Assembly: GCA_014338405.1 (NCBI GenBank)
Contig: JTDE01000034.1
Span: 216,444 to 280,443 of the forward strand
From: Paragonimus skrjabini miyazakii
Lineage: Eukaryota; Platyhelminthes; Trematoda; Plagiorchiida; Troglotrematidae
Reading direction: 5' to 3'
DNA: 64,000 nucleotides
Part shown: positions 36,001 through 51,000 of the stretch, piece after piece
Layout of the letters: every line of letters starts with the position of its first letter
Numbering within the stretch: position 1 is the first letter of the stretch
The notes under the pieces: model-generated
Database searches by the model: none
What the model was told of the DNA's origin: nothing
What the model saw: only the letters and a program-made list of their open reading frames with translations
Position numbers and translations under genes: made by a program

Positions 36001-39000
36001 ATTGTCCAGCTTACACCTGTCTGGTCGAGAATAACCGAATTAAGTCTTCCAAACATATGTCTGCTTTGGGGAGCCCATGCGACGGTTCTGAAAAGACTGT
36101 GACCGTCTGTGCTTGATAAACTTCATGATGCCCATCCAGATATCGTAAGTGTTAAGTCAGGTACATTCTGCTGGGAAAATCAAAATGCAACGCCTATGGA
36201 ACCGCTACACCCTTGAAGCTGATCGTATATATCCCATAAATGACTCCATCTGAGCATTTTCTCTCCGCTCGAGGGTTAAGTGATTTTACTTATCATGGGT
36301 GCCCAGTCTAAATGGATTGATGCTCACACCCTCCCAACAGCAACAGGAACTGGTACGGAAATCAAAGTACGCACAACCGTCACAGCATTTAGCTTGTAGA
36401 AACTGTTGTGATCCACAATGGTTTCGTGTTTAATAACGCCGACTTTACAGGTTTTATTAATCCAAATTAAACCAAACATTTTACCACAGCACTGTCACAT
36501 TCTACTTCGTACGGTCTGGCCGAAGGCGACATGCAATGAAATAAAAATTTGTTGAGGAAACAACTCAGCGCTGTCTTGAGCTTGCGCTCTGTTTGTCCAT
36601 CAGAATCGTGTTAACGACGCCATCGGCAACCGTTCTGTCGAACTGATATTTGCTCGTAATTTCCATACTCGGCTGAACTACCTCCTGAAGGTCTTGGATC
36701 AAAATTAACAACTAGACAGGAACTAACAAAAAACTGTTTCGGCACACTTACCAATGTCGAACATGTGTTTGAGTTTGATCCTATTTTTATGCCAAACCGC
36801 TATTGTCAGAGATACTAAAAGACGCAGTATACATCAGAAACAACAATATATCAGGGGTTCTTACTGATGCTTAAACAAAAAAAAATCAAAAACTGATCAG
36901 GAAAAAACGGAAGGGAAGAGGTAGAAGCGAAACTAATAAAAACAGCTACATTTATATTCAAATGTACAACAGCAAGGTGCATACACCTTACAAAAACAAC
37001 TGTAAGTGAAAGTGAGGCGTCATCAACAAGACAGCCTTCTTACGACTTTCACGGTCACGCATCATTAACTGCACTCACTCCCTAGACAACTCGACCAAAC
37101 ACAGACAACATTCACGCCACTGTGCTCGGTTAGCCGTCATCTCACCTAACGTCTCAAGCCACCGACTCTGTGAGTCACGAGGGCCCCAGCCCGAGAGACG
37201 AATCCGATCTACAGTTAACAACCCCTTCGTGGACGACTTCATTTCCCCACACTAAGTCACTATCTGCCCACCATGCACCTTACGCCAGTCGGCCACAGCG
37301 TCGGCAAACAGTGCTGGGTATGGCAGAGGACTACCTGGGGTCCCTAGTACATACCTAACTGTTTAAGTCTATGCAACTGTAAGGATTGAACGAAATACCT
37401 CGTTTGGCAATCACTGCCAAATACCTGTTTGCTAACCTCTTCGCTGCTTACTCGCCTGTACCACTCGACACGAGCGATCGAACGCAAACATCGGTGGTCA
37501 AATATCTGAAGATGGTTCACGTTTTCTACCCTGAGCGGCCACCTTTCACTGCCGCCTTATATACGCGACCCTTAAACCCCAAAGAGATATCTCTCTGTCG
37601 CTCAGATTGGTGAATATCGCCCTAACCTTAAAGATATGCGCTTCTATTTCATTCCCCGCATCGCCGTCGCCGCTAATACAGCCTTCGAGGTATACAAACC
37701 GGTCTACAACCTCCATAGTTTTGCTATCCAACATTAAGCCAACATAATCACAGCGACCTTGCAGAAGTACGTGGCACTTGGAGGCTGAAAAGCGCATTCC
37801 GAACTGTTTAGCATCCAGCACTATCTGTACTGCTTGGCAGTTGTCAAGCAGCAACACCTTGTCGTCAGCATAATCAAGGTCATTCAGTCTTCCGCCAGGT
37901 AGGAGATCCACGCCAGCATCTTGTGATTGCCAGAGACAATCCTAAATTATTTCGTCTATGACGAAATTGAACAAAAATGGTGAAAGAGGACAGCCTTGAC
38001 GTAAGTCGCTCATGGTGTCAAAACTTTCAGAAGGTTCACCATAAACCCTAACCCGAACTGAAATGTGGGAATAGAGCGCCGATAGTATGTTCACATACTT
38101 GGTCGGTACACCCTTGTTTTCAGATGACTCTAAAAGTGTAGACCGATCTACCGAATCTAAAGTATGCAGCAGTTCTTCACCGACGGAACGTAAGATGCTG
38201 CTCCGGAATTTGGCGAAGGGTGGATATTTGACTAATACATTCTCGTCCAGAACAAAATTCCCCCTGTTCTTCCCTAATGTATAACTCCTGAAATGCAGTG
38301 AGTCGACGAAGTAGAGGAGATGCCAGAACCCTTGTAATGATTGCGGTCCAATGAAAGACAGGCCGATGGTGCAGTATTACATAGAACTTCTACGCTCACG
38401 GACATCTAGCTAAGAAAAGTCCGAATCCTTGACGGCTCTATCCCCTGAATCGCACGACGTATTCATGACTGAGCCAGAACCCCCTGTTAACACACCCCTG
38501 CGCCAGTTCCGGCACTAGCCTTATCAAGTAAACCGTTTTCAGACCAGATGAACTCAACTAGTGGAGGAAGAGATGATATGTGTGAATCGTTGTTCCACGA
38601 CTGCTGTGTGTTGTCTATCGATCAGTCAATAACTAATTTAAATGGCCTTCTTATCGCTCGCAGGAACTAGCTAATCACACGTCTGTAGTGCACACGGTGC
38701 CTATGGCTTTCTGCTAGAGTAACTGTTTTGTATCAGCTTTATGTTGCAACAAACCCTTCATTCTGTTTATACGTATGTCTACGTTAGTTTGGCCTGGCTT
38801 TTTGACGAATCCGGTGATAATTTATTACTTCACTTATGTTTACAAGCTCTTACAGAGTGTACAATAACTGACTAACGGATATCAAGGTATCCTCACATAT
38901 AGTCAATAAGTGTCGCACTGTCCACAACGACAAATTAGAAAAGAATCTGAAAAAGCTAACAAAAGGTTTGAACAAGTGTACCAGGACGCATTTTCAGATG

Positions 39001-42000
39001 ATGTGTGGAGGTAGGTGGTCAGCTAGAACAGTGGTAGATGGATTGCTGGGTTTTATGACTGTCGCGTCACAACCACGTCACTTCGAATCATAAGAGAAAA
39101 TAGTCGCAGAACTTGAGTGTGTGCAAGTGTATATGAATCAAGCAATAGATTCACCAATGAAAGTCAACCTTCTTATTGTTGAGATCCAAATTTCCGTCAA
39201 AAGTAAAAATACATTAAATATATATCCAAGGTTCTTCGTTTTTCAAAACCTTGACAATATTTCTAGGTACAACGAAAATTCTCTCAGTGTACTTTTACTT
39301 TGCGGTAGTAATCTAGTAACGTAGGAAACCGTTGAATTTTCAAATCAGAAAGCATCTTCATTCCATCACCTTCAACCTCTGTGAATCGTAGTGAAAAACG
39401 TAGGTGCACGCAGAGGACACATGCACATGTTACATCTGGCACGTAATCAGAGGTTTTATAGCTGAATGTCCCTGTCTTTTGAACTGCGAGTACTAGGACC
39501 ACTAGTATATGTACATAGCATAGGCTAGAAAATAACAAAGATCTAATGGGCTATTCTCGCCGGTTATCCTAGTCTAGATGGAATTCATGACTTCTTAATC
39601 ATATATGACTTTGGGGGAAATTCAGTTTCTGTACAACTCCCTCAGGTGTATTTGACATATGCGCTGGTCTACAGACTTCATTTCGTCTGTGTTGAATGAA
39701 AAATTAACCAACAAAGAAGAGAATGTAGACTAACTTAAGCCTCCACCGTTCTTGTGGTAAGAGTCGTGGTTAAACTTCGCAAAGGGTGTATACTTGGAGA
39801 ATGACGAAAAATAACACTAGTAATTTGCTTCCGGCGGAGTTTAATCAATGAATACTTCTTGTGCTAAGGTAAGCACATGGCGCACACCTTGGTTAATCAG
39901 TCACAGGCAATAAACGTCGGATGTTGAACTAGGGATGAGTCAAGCATTTATCCAACCAATTTTCACAAAGAGTTCGTTCACATCCATTTTCTTCACCGAC
40001 CGGTATATTTTCGCAAGACTTAGGTCGTAATCAAGAGGGTATCACTTCAAAACTTTAAACTGAAAATCACTAACAGATGTTTATATTGGCTGTTATATTT
40101 AATATATAATATATACGTAATGTATAAGCTATTACTACTTCTAACTATATGTAGAACGTTGAAGGTGTTCTTCAAGACCCATTATGCTCCTAGTTCGATA
40201 TACTGAACTAATAACAGATGTAAAACCACTAGAATTCAAATTTTTCGTGGCAAATTCCCACGTTAGCTGAACTGTCTCTACAGTGCTCTACTGAATGAAT
40301 TCTTATGTTTGAAAGTTTAATTAATCCGGAGGAAAGAGGAAGAGAGTGCAGCATAACGGGTAACTTTGTAGACGTTAAGACTCCGTCGGCTATTGACTAC
40401 TTAAACCAATGCAGAGCATATTTTGTCAGTATAATCTCATCCATTAACAAGATGACAAATTTGCACAACGGTTGTAGTTCATCAATATACATATCTATTA
40501 CTTGAATCTTCTCTTGTTTGCAATTGGCATGAAGTTACTACGTCGTTTCCGTTGTATCCATCTACATGTCTTAAATAATCTCATTCGAATCTGTCCACGG
40601 AGTATTTAGCTGCCCGTTTGGGAAGCACGCCATTAACATTCTACCGCTAAGTGTTTCAGGACATGTTTAGATTATCACGAAATTTTGTTTTTTTTTTAGT
40701 TTCTCTTATTGCGAGAAAAGGAAGTCAGCCAGTACCGACTAGATGTGCTCGAAGAACTTCTTTCTTATCATATGAAAGTGAGTTTTTGATGTTGCTAGGT
40801 AACACAACGACAACATGGTTAATAAACCACAATAATTTCAACCACGGCTTCCTCATGAGTTGTCGTGTCTGTTTTTGTAAACGAAAAGCTGGCGGTCAGT
40901 AACATTACTACTTATGTTCTAGTTATACATAGACGGTTTGATGAGACCGCGGAAACTGCCCACTTTTCTGTCAATTTCATCAATATTTGACCGAAATCCG
41001 AGCTTCTCAAATGGGATAATAGGTCAATTAGACGGGCTCCTCGCTTTGATCTACGGCACACTATCGCTTTAATTCGTTGTTTATTACGATGTGTAAAATA
41101 TATTCCTTCACGAGTTCAGTGCATTATTTTTAGTCAACAATATACTAGAAATGTCCATGACAAGACTATAAAGACAGCTTCCACCTATTTCATGAGTTGA
41201 AACAGTTCGTAAGTCAATTTTGCCGCAAAATTTCAATAAAACGTTTCAGTTTTTCCAAACGAATGTTGACTAAATCTACCGAAGTGCCAGAATGTCCTTT
41301 TTATCTACTGGACTCAAAAGTGTTTCGAAGGAAGTAGGAAGCAATAAATGTTTTACATATGCCACGTTTGTTTGATGTAAGCCGAATCAATACATTGAAG
41401 TTTAAAAAACTAAACGAATGAACCATATTTTATTAATTCATTCCAAAAGTTTAACGCATCTAATCCATTCTCCTGATGCTATCGCGACCATTTTTGCCTG
41501 AGTGGTGAGATGTGTGTGGTAGTTGGAAAACACTACTTAATATATGCATCCTTTCGACACCTTGTTATCAGTCTTAGGCGTGTGACTAACACTTGGCTAA
41601 CATCTACGGTCCTTAAATTGAATGATGGACCAACAGACCAGTCTAGATCGTAAATGATTTCCAGAGCCAACCTCCAATAACCAACACCTAATAGTTTCAC
41701 ACTCCCAGCGTGAGTTGCATGCTTTTCATTTCCACTTTCCATTTCATTTCTTCATGCTCACCAGTGAATGAAATGAATTTCTACTGTAATTCGTGTATTC
41801 CGAATGAGTCATACTTACAGCTGGAAGGGAATTCATACCTAAACCACTCCTCATCCCAAGGAACGTTAGCCGAAACACTGGCCATCTGGCCATATTCTCC
41901 ACGGGGTGTCTAGTTGTAGTAGGTACTCCCGGAATAGTCGGGACCAAAAAAATAACCTCTTGACCTCCGTTGTATAGGAAACCCAACACATTCACCGGCG

Positions 42001-45000
42001 GTGTGCGTGACACCGGTGGTGAACATATTTTACGATTTCAGTGAACGTTCACTATGACAATTTTTACAGCGCATTCCTCTCTACCTCTTTGTCTATTACG
42101 GCGGTGATAATTCGCTTCGCTCACTGTTTCTAAAAGGTTCATGTACTTGTCGGTATAACATATGCAAATTATTCAATTGCCGTATATCCCGTTAAAAGTA
42201 ACAGAATGTGTTGTGTGACCATCATCTTTTATCCCTTGTCACTGTTCTAATTTGGAATCACTACCAACTGATATGCAACGATTAACATGGTTGAGTTGAC
42301 GTGAATACTGTGTCAAGAGTGTGAGTAATTTGTTGGGCAAGAATTATGGACTGCATTTGCCGCAAAATACTGGGGAATTGCGCTGCGAACCTATAGAATG
42401 AATCACCCATACGTTCAAACTTCCGTCAGATAAATACACCCTACTAACACACTCGTTGTGACCCACTACGGTCAGACAAGCATTATGAGATAATTACAAG
42501 TTGGTATGACAAAGCCCAGTGATTCCAACAGCCCGGGATGTGTATGAATGGTAGCAGACCGAAGCATCTCACTGGTTGGTGGCCCGTTAGAGGCGAGTTG
42601 TCTGGAGTAGATTAGGTTCAAGGTTTCAGTGACTGGATGTTACTGAAAAACGTCAAGGTCTCTGTAGAGGGGACTGAAACTGACTTGAAGCCAGAACTGT
42701 CTTCCACACTGGTATATTGAGGATGATCCACTAGGGGCCTAAATTTTTATAGAAGCCCCAGAAGATCAAACGAACATGATCTTTGTAGGGGAAAGGTCTT
42801 TGTCGGAAGACGATTCAGTGGAGTGAACACAGTAGTTCGATAGGCAGCCAGTGAGGTGGAATTTTTGTAGAGTGAAAAGGGCACACATTTGTTCTCAGCT
42901 TTCAAATTCGTGTGAAGTTTTCAGGCTGGTTCACTTTGAAACTAAGGTGTACTGGTTTAAAGCTTTGTTCTTGTTGTCAGTAATTACACTACAACCTCAA
43001 ACAACTTTAACGGTTAGAAATTTTCATTGTGTGCCAAAACCTCGAAACAGTTATTCGGACTGATTTTGTAGGCATGTGAACAGGGGTCAAACTTTAATTT
43101 GTTTTTTGTGTGTGAAATGTATGACCAGCCACTGGGGTATACGAGCTGCGATTCGGGCAGCTAAATTCCCTTTAAATTCCTCTGCTGCTCATCAAGATGA
43201 TGAGACTAATTCCTAATAGCTGTTTTATATCAACCATTTCAATTGTTTTTGCGGTAATACGAACGGAATGAGAGTATGACCCTGTCTATATATGACTGCT
43301 AGTGGAGTGAATGCAAGCCGGTCTAGCAGCGGGAAGTCTGGTGAGTGCAAGTCGAAACAAGACTGGTTGCTTTTTTTATTTTTTGGCATTATCAACAAGA
43401 CCTAATAGTATTCATTAGTATAAAGATAAACTGGGTGTCTATCTATAGTCAGGCTCCACTTTTTGTCGTCTCAATTGTTCGGTGAGTGTTTGGAGCCTAA
43501 GTACACCTTCAAATTTTGCATCAGTTAACGTTTCAAGGTAAAGCTTGTGCCCACTCTGCTTCCACCGATACCTGAAGTGTTTAAAAATTTCAAAAATAAC
43601 AGCCCTTTCGTAAAGCCCTTTGCAAGATAATCCGAGACGATAACTCAGAATAAGTTTTATAAAATTTTAGCTGAAATAGTCCCTCAGATCTTTTGTGAAC
43701 CTTTGAGACGATACAGTTGACACGAGTAAGAAAACAAAACAGTGCGGGTTCGTTTTCTCCGCAAATCAGTTTCAGTTTGTTGATTGCATTTCGTCGCTCG
43801 CTAGGAATTGACCCTGGGGCTATCAGACTTTACAGAGAACGTAAGTTGTGATGAGGTTTGTTTACATCGCATACTTTGTCTCTGAGACTTATGTCAACAG
43901 ATTCCGTCTGTTCGAATTAATAAGTTGCGCATGAAATAAAAATGGCTGAGTTGGCTAACTATTCCGTTTTGGTTGCGATAAGCTTATTTGTTCGCCTACT
44001 GCTATCTCCTTTGCCAACGGAAACTTTAGTCGAAAATGTTAGAACTCCACAGGTTCACTTGCATGCAGTTGTAATGAACTTGACTAGTTTCCAAAGCTCT
44101 TTTAATCGGTTGTTTACTATGCTACAAGAAAGTCGGTGTGGTCAAGGTCAACTTAAAATGAACCGAATCCCCAACTACTTACCAGTAGTCTAAAATATTG
44201 CCTAGTGAGTTTAATGAGATCGGAGATTTCGACCTATATCGGAAGTCCTAATCGCAGGGTTATCGATTGGAGTGAACAGACAGTAACTGTTTCTCCTATC
44301 CAGACAATCGGGCAACTTGATTATTATCCACAAGCGGAAATGATTGAGCGTTCACATATGATAATTCGATCGTGCCTAGTGTGAGGTCGATGGTATATTG
44401 GTCAGCACGATTGCTTCCTGAAAGTGCGGTTGGAGTTCTAACCCCAACCATGACGTTCGACTTAAAAATAAACCAACTCTGCATAAAAATTGCTTGGTCT
44501 ATCAAACTACGAAGCCGAAAGCCATTTTTGTGTGCGTATTTGATATTCTTTTTGCACGTAAATGAGGCAGTTAGTTAGAACTGCCATGAGCTTTGTGATT
44601 GTTGAAGTGGGTGTTACGCCACTGTAGTTAGTTAAACTATTTTAATGCTTCTCATTGTTCATAGGCACTGATTTAGAGGAACGTGCCATTTTATACACGG
44701 TTTCGTCTAAGGGGGACCTTGTTAATGAAGCTTACCCATATTAGACATTAGGCGATGTGAGTCTATATCAAAGTAAGAGAAATTCCTCAAGATCACTGCT
44801 CGTAATAGCGTATCTAAATGGCTTTATCCGGAACTATTGATCGTAGGATGATTGAGCTAGGAGGTTTCTGTTTCTCAACGCAATCGATAACAGTGTTACG
44901 GCGCATTCACTGTGGGTAAAAGAGTCGTCAGTTGCATAGAGAAAATTGTATGGTTCAGGAACTAAGCATGTTCGTTAGTAAACAACAATCGGTGTTTGGC

Positions 45001-48000
45001 TTGAAATTCAGAAATTCGTGTGACCGGTTTTGTGATTCAGCACCCGCGTCCACCGGCAATTAGGTTTGGCTGAACGCCAAGTTCGTTGTCACTGCTCATC
45101 ATTACGTCTACACCTCGACCTAACGTCGATCTTTGTTGACTAAAAAAGACAGTTGATTCTTGAGGGAGTTAAAATATCGAATATTGGCCACTATCAACAA
45201 TAGATATTATACAAGGATAAGGCTTAGGTTTAATTTGGTCGCGATTTTTTCGGAAGCCATCTTGTGACTTGTGAAATATTAATATACTTTACATAGTTTC
45301 CAGGGTTGTGTGTCAGTAATTCAATGTAGTTTCTTTTCATCTGATGACTTTTGCGAAAGCTACTAACCTGAACTAAATGAAATGTGTATTGCTGGAGTTG
45401 CACGTAACACTATATAAGAAACAAGGGTCTGTTACTTAAAAATGTTGATGATTTTATATAACAAGGTCGCGTTTTAAAAGCAAGTAGAATCTTAGTAACA
45501 TTTCACACTCAACAACCAGGTGGCTGGTTTAAAAGTTCAGGCTACCCTGTAAGATTTTAGCGGTTAGGATGGAGAAGACCTGCGGTAGGCTAATCGTTAA
45601 AGAGAATTTCCAGCCTGAGAAGTATGACATGATGTACTTTCCTGTAAAACAATAACTGATCTATCCGATCGTTGTGGCGGTTTCGTTTTGAAAGCACTTT
45701 ATACTTTCCATGGTATCTCTGATGAGAGATCCTCCAACAAGTTGTCCACGCTTGTTGACTGATTGACATGTAACTTGTGACGGATGACTTCTCCTTATTT
45801 CTTAATGGTCCACTTTTTGCGATAAAAGGGGTGTAAATCAACTCACAATGTACCTCGTGGTCAATGATGTACCGTTAATTAGCATTTCAGCCGCAAGGCA
45901 AACCGTAAGCCGAGGTCACACTGGACAGTCTGTGTCCCTCAAAGTGACTGTTATGCCTTCTGATAACGTGTGCAGGCCATCAGGTTTTAGTTTCGTTTGA
46001 GCGCATTTTTGGTTTTACTTACAATATTCTGCTCTTATCTCGTCAGACTGAGAGGTAAGGTTTGGCAAACTGTCTTAGTGTACATCGGTGATAATTTTTC
46101 TCTTTACTTGTGAGCAGTGAAGTATCTGACTGAGTTAAATTAACAACACTCATATTTGATCGAATTTTTCGCACTCAGAAACTAATGTTTGTGTAGTCAG
46201 ATATGATAATGTTTTTGCCTAATGTGAAGTCAATGACGTGCTGATTAACTCGACTGCATCGTAAACATCGTTACCAGAGTTTAAATCCCAGTAATGGCAA
46301 GGATGTACACTACTAATAAGCCCTAACTATATCAAAACTCGATTCTATTGTTCTTTTTCGAAAACGTCCGGCTGCTTTGTCCTCCCGAATGTAGAAGCCG
46401 CAATCGAAATGTGAGTAAAGTTTAGTTTACAACTTATCAAAGTTCATTTCCATAATACTGTACATAACACCATCATCTGGCCTTGGTGCAATGTTTGCAT
46501 AGAACAGTCTTACTTGTTATTTCTTGTCAAACTGTGGGCCGCAACATATTGCCACTCCTTGGCGAGTGACGAAATTCCATATCCTTATGCGTCCTTAATA
46601 TATTTTATCGCAGATTTAATAAAGCTTCCTTATTTTTCATTGATTTCGCTATCCGAATTTACTGTGTCTTGACTTCATTTGGCAGATTATTGTCGTGCAA
46701 TGTTTTTTAATGTCGCATACGTTTAAGCAAAATGTGAAATTCCAGGCAGGATCGTTTGCGTAACATGGATTTACGGTCTACTTAGTCGTTAGGTTTATTA
46801 TTACCTAAAGACAGACTTTTAGTATCTGTACACACAGAAATGCTAGACACAAAGTATCACACACAACAAAAATGAAACCGTTAGATTACATGCTGAAAAA
46901 CAGTCAGTTACTCCGATTTCTTGGTCACCATCTTGGTAACCATTTTAAAGATAACTTTTTCACTAAATGATGACACTAACAAGACATGCTAGCGAGGAAT
47001 TTATTCATTCATGTCTCTACTCTGTGTATCCATAATTGATCATACATCGCCTGCTCTTGAGTCCACAGATCTGCCCCGTGCGTCGTATGTGCGTGCCAGT
47101 TTACAAAGTATCCCACAGATGTGAATGGAATGGTTTGGCTTCTATAACCGCTGTAATTAAGGTGTTTGTTCGTGTGTGCTTGTCTGGTTAGGTCACTCCA
47201 AACAGACACTATGTGGGCAACTCCACTGCGATCGATACAGGTACAACATATACTGACTGCTAGTAGTTTCGTCTTCATCCGTCCGGCGTAGGGCATGAAG
47301 ACCCACTGTAGCATTTGAACACCGTAAAGTTGTTTTGTGATCTTCCATTAGCGTGTGCAACTCAATAGCTGGTCACTCTCCGGTTTTCAAACTGAGAACG
47401 CGTGTGTCACATTTTGTTCTACAATCTTCACTTCTAGTTGTATAGTTGTTATTTAACTGCATTCACTCAGACACTGTAAACTGGTTACTTTATATGTATG
47501 CTGCCGCTAAGGTCATATGACTGGACTGTATTTTTGTTTCATAAGCTGAAGTTGTAAGTTATTGTCTAAGCGGATGACTGTATCACGTTAGTATTCTGTT
47601 AGGATTCCCTTAACAGCTTCGAATGTATTTTTTCGATAAATTATTTCAGCCGAAATTATTCAAGTTTTCTTATCTTCAGTTTTCGATACCCGCCCAAAGA
47701 CTTTACCAGTAATGAATCATGGCGAACAAGTCTCCTCACAGTGCGCCAAACTCAAACTACAAACAACATAATAAGTGCAGTGTAAATCTCAATTCTTTTG
47801 GCGAGTTTGGAGGTTTCATCGCACTACAAATGTGATTGGAAGTTTAGTAAAAACTCTTTTCGAAAACATTTATTCTGGAGCGCTTCCGGTAAACGGATAA
47901 TTTCTTGTTCACAACTGACAACATTGGTGCACCCATTGCTTGCCTAGTTGGCTTATGCTAGTTCGACTACGTTTGATGCACCGTAAACATTCCGAACCAA

Positions 48001-51000
48001 GATACTGATATTAGTGATAACGATAAATAATGCTGCTGAACCATTGTGATCCGGTTACCGATGGCTGATAGTCAAGACAATTCATTGGTTCCTGCTCTTT
48101 TCCCGATTCGATTGTGAGCGTAACACTATATGATTGATCGTTCACGAATCGAAGAACAACCTTTTGCAACTGCATTTGGTAATCACAAGTATATCGTCTA
48201 CATACCATTTAAAAGGTCCGTGAATAACCGACAAGTATGACAAGCGGGTGACTGACTGCATTCAGTAAGACTGGCGACTCCACTGCCACATCGTTTACTC
48301 TGCAATACGTTACATTCACGAAAGTGAATCAGGCCGTGCCCATTGTGAGGTTATTGGAAGCGTGGTTAACACATTAGTGTAGCAACCGAAAGAACCTGCG
48401 TGTTAAATTTGGTCCGGAACAGGATATGCACTACTGATAAGCTCTAATAAGAGTGAAATTCCGGTTTAGTGTTTCTTTTTGAACTGGATAGCCGAAAGAT
48501 TTATCTGAACTTGAAGGCCGCAATTTATTGTAGATGATGTTTATTGTGGAAAAATCTGACTCCGCCAATTTCCATTAATAATTTAAAATGTCCCCCCACC
48601 ACAGTAGGTTTAGAAAAATATCTTTGAATCAGAAGAACAGCCTTGATCAAGGGGTAATAAACGGAGGTGAATAGATTGATTGTGATTAGTCTCCCTCTAA
48701 ACTGATCGGGTAAGCTGAACATAAGTCACACAAGGTTGTGTTCGACTATTCGGTCATGCTTATGATGAAGTTGCTGGCACTAAGGTGCAAATTCTGGTCC
48801 GGACGATGATATGCACTATTGATGGGTTCTGTTAGGAACGAAACCGGATTCAAATGCTCACTTACAAAGTGAACCAGCCAACTATCTTATCTGAATGCAA
48901 AGTCTGCGTGCATATGTGCGTGACGGTCAGTGAACGAACGCTAACATTCTCAAACTTCAGTCATCAAGTACACAGTGATCAGTTACTCACCAGAAGCTTT
49001 TATTGTCTCAAAACGAATGGACGTTGTTTAGTTTCCCAGACTGCCGCCAGTAGCCTTAATAGTTAAAAATGTTCTAAGCTTTCACTTATCTAAATCCTAG
49101 TGGGTCTAGGAGTAATGATCAAACCATACTACTCGTTATTAGTATGTTATACTACGCCAAAGTCCGCGCCGCTTTCATCGATTTTTGAATAAACTCTCCT
49201 TGTGATGCTCACTTTCTTGACCCACGGAACTGTTGTGCAAAGTGTTTATGCCGGCGTTAACAAAGTCTTTCGTATTCTCTGAAAGCACAGAGAGTTTAAG
49301 GCTCAAAAAGTCCAAAGAATCATCGGTATACATTACCATCATCGTTAGGTAGAATTTTAGTAGTGTTGAGATATTTGACAAGTTTGTCAGCTGCCCAGAA
49401 ATTGTAATCCACAATGGGTCTGATGGGTAGCTTAGCCCTATATATTTTTGTGGAACCAGTCAACTTTCTAAATTTATGAACAAATGTAAATTGTGTCAAG
49501 TTATGTAAATTTTGAGGCAAGAGATGCATACAAATTGGTTAACTTCGTCTCATAAATTTTGTCTATTTACACTCCTCAAGTTTCTCAGTTTTTCGACAGA
49601 TGTTTGGTCGCTGTTCTTTTAGTTTAGTCAATGTAAAACCATGGAGCATATGCACATATAAAATCCAGACAGAAGGCATCTTTCAAGATTGACCTGGTTT
49701 TAAGAATGAAACTAAAATTTGACTTGCATACTATTTTAAAGCTGTCTTTGTAACAGCAGTCAGCTTGTAGAAGATTTTCATTGAATTTAAATCACATCTG
49801 CCTTTTATTTTCAAACAATGATAGTTGCATCAACTGTACATCTCGGTCATTTGTATATGTGCTAGTCACATGACAACTGTGGAACCATTTTTTACATAGA
49901 GAGCAAAATGTCTATTGGTAATGCTCGACATGTTTAATCACTCCTGCAACTTGTCGTTTTCAGAGGAAAACAGAAAGTACTGTATGAAATTTAATGATAA
50001 TCTAGGATTAAAATGTCCACAGTATTAAACAGAAAATTTTGTCTTGATACTAGGTGTCATTTTCTGATTGACTCATGTATGCGCACCACCAACGAGTGAA
50101 CGATGATGCTTTAGACAATTGACAAAAGCAAAAATCACTGGCTGATTATAGTTTGAACCTTCTGGCTATCAAATTATTCGAATGACGATGTTTATTCCAT
50201 ATAAACTGTTCACCACAGTTTATTTTACTTAACTATAATCTAATCATGTCACTTTCAATTCAATTTCTTTAAATTTTCATGGTGACTAACCATTACATGT
50301 TGCGTATTCCAGGCCTTTGAGGGTGATGTGGAAGCGCTGTGTTTACAAGAAAGTCGTCCCTTTGTTGAACAATGTCCTCCTGATTTCCAGCGATTTACGT
50401 TTGTACCGCGCAGTCTAAACCACGTGGATTCTGTTCAGGTATGTGCTCATACTTACACAAATTCTTCACGACCAGAGAGTCATGTGGTCAGTAAAATGAT
50501 ATGTGTAGGTTGTGTAATAAGTAGTGACCAGTAAACCTTCTTGTAATAGATTCTGCTTTCTGCATAGTCAAGTAATAGGAACTGCATACGAAAACTAATA
50601 GCCGATTTTTGCAATAGTGTTGAATATATTACAATAGATTCCGTAGTATTCCATCGGTCAACCTGTCTCACAGGCATGTTTCCATGTTTTTTGTTAACAG
50701 TTTGGTGAATTTCGATCTTTTAATCGTTGGTTTTCTTCAAATGCTATAAAACGAAGATGTACGTGGTCTGGATGATTGAAGTGATAGATCCATTTGGATC
50801 CTCACATATAACAAACGAAGCATTTGAAATAGATTGTATAAAATATCATGAACATTCTCAATTTTACCCCAAGTCTGCAATCCGCCAATGGGATTGATCC
50901 GTCTGATTGATGCAGCATACATTTTGCTTAAACAGCAATAAATAACTGGGCACTAGACACAGAACACGATTAAGTTTGTTCATCTTTCTCATTGCGAAAG

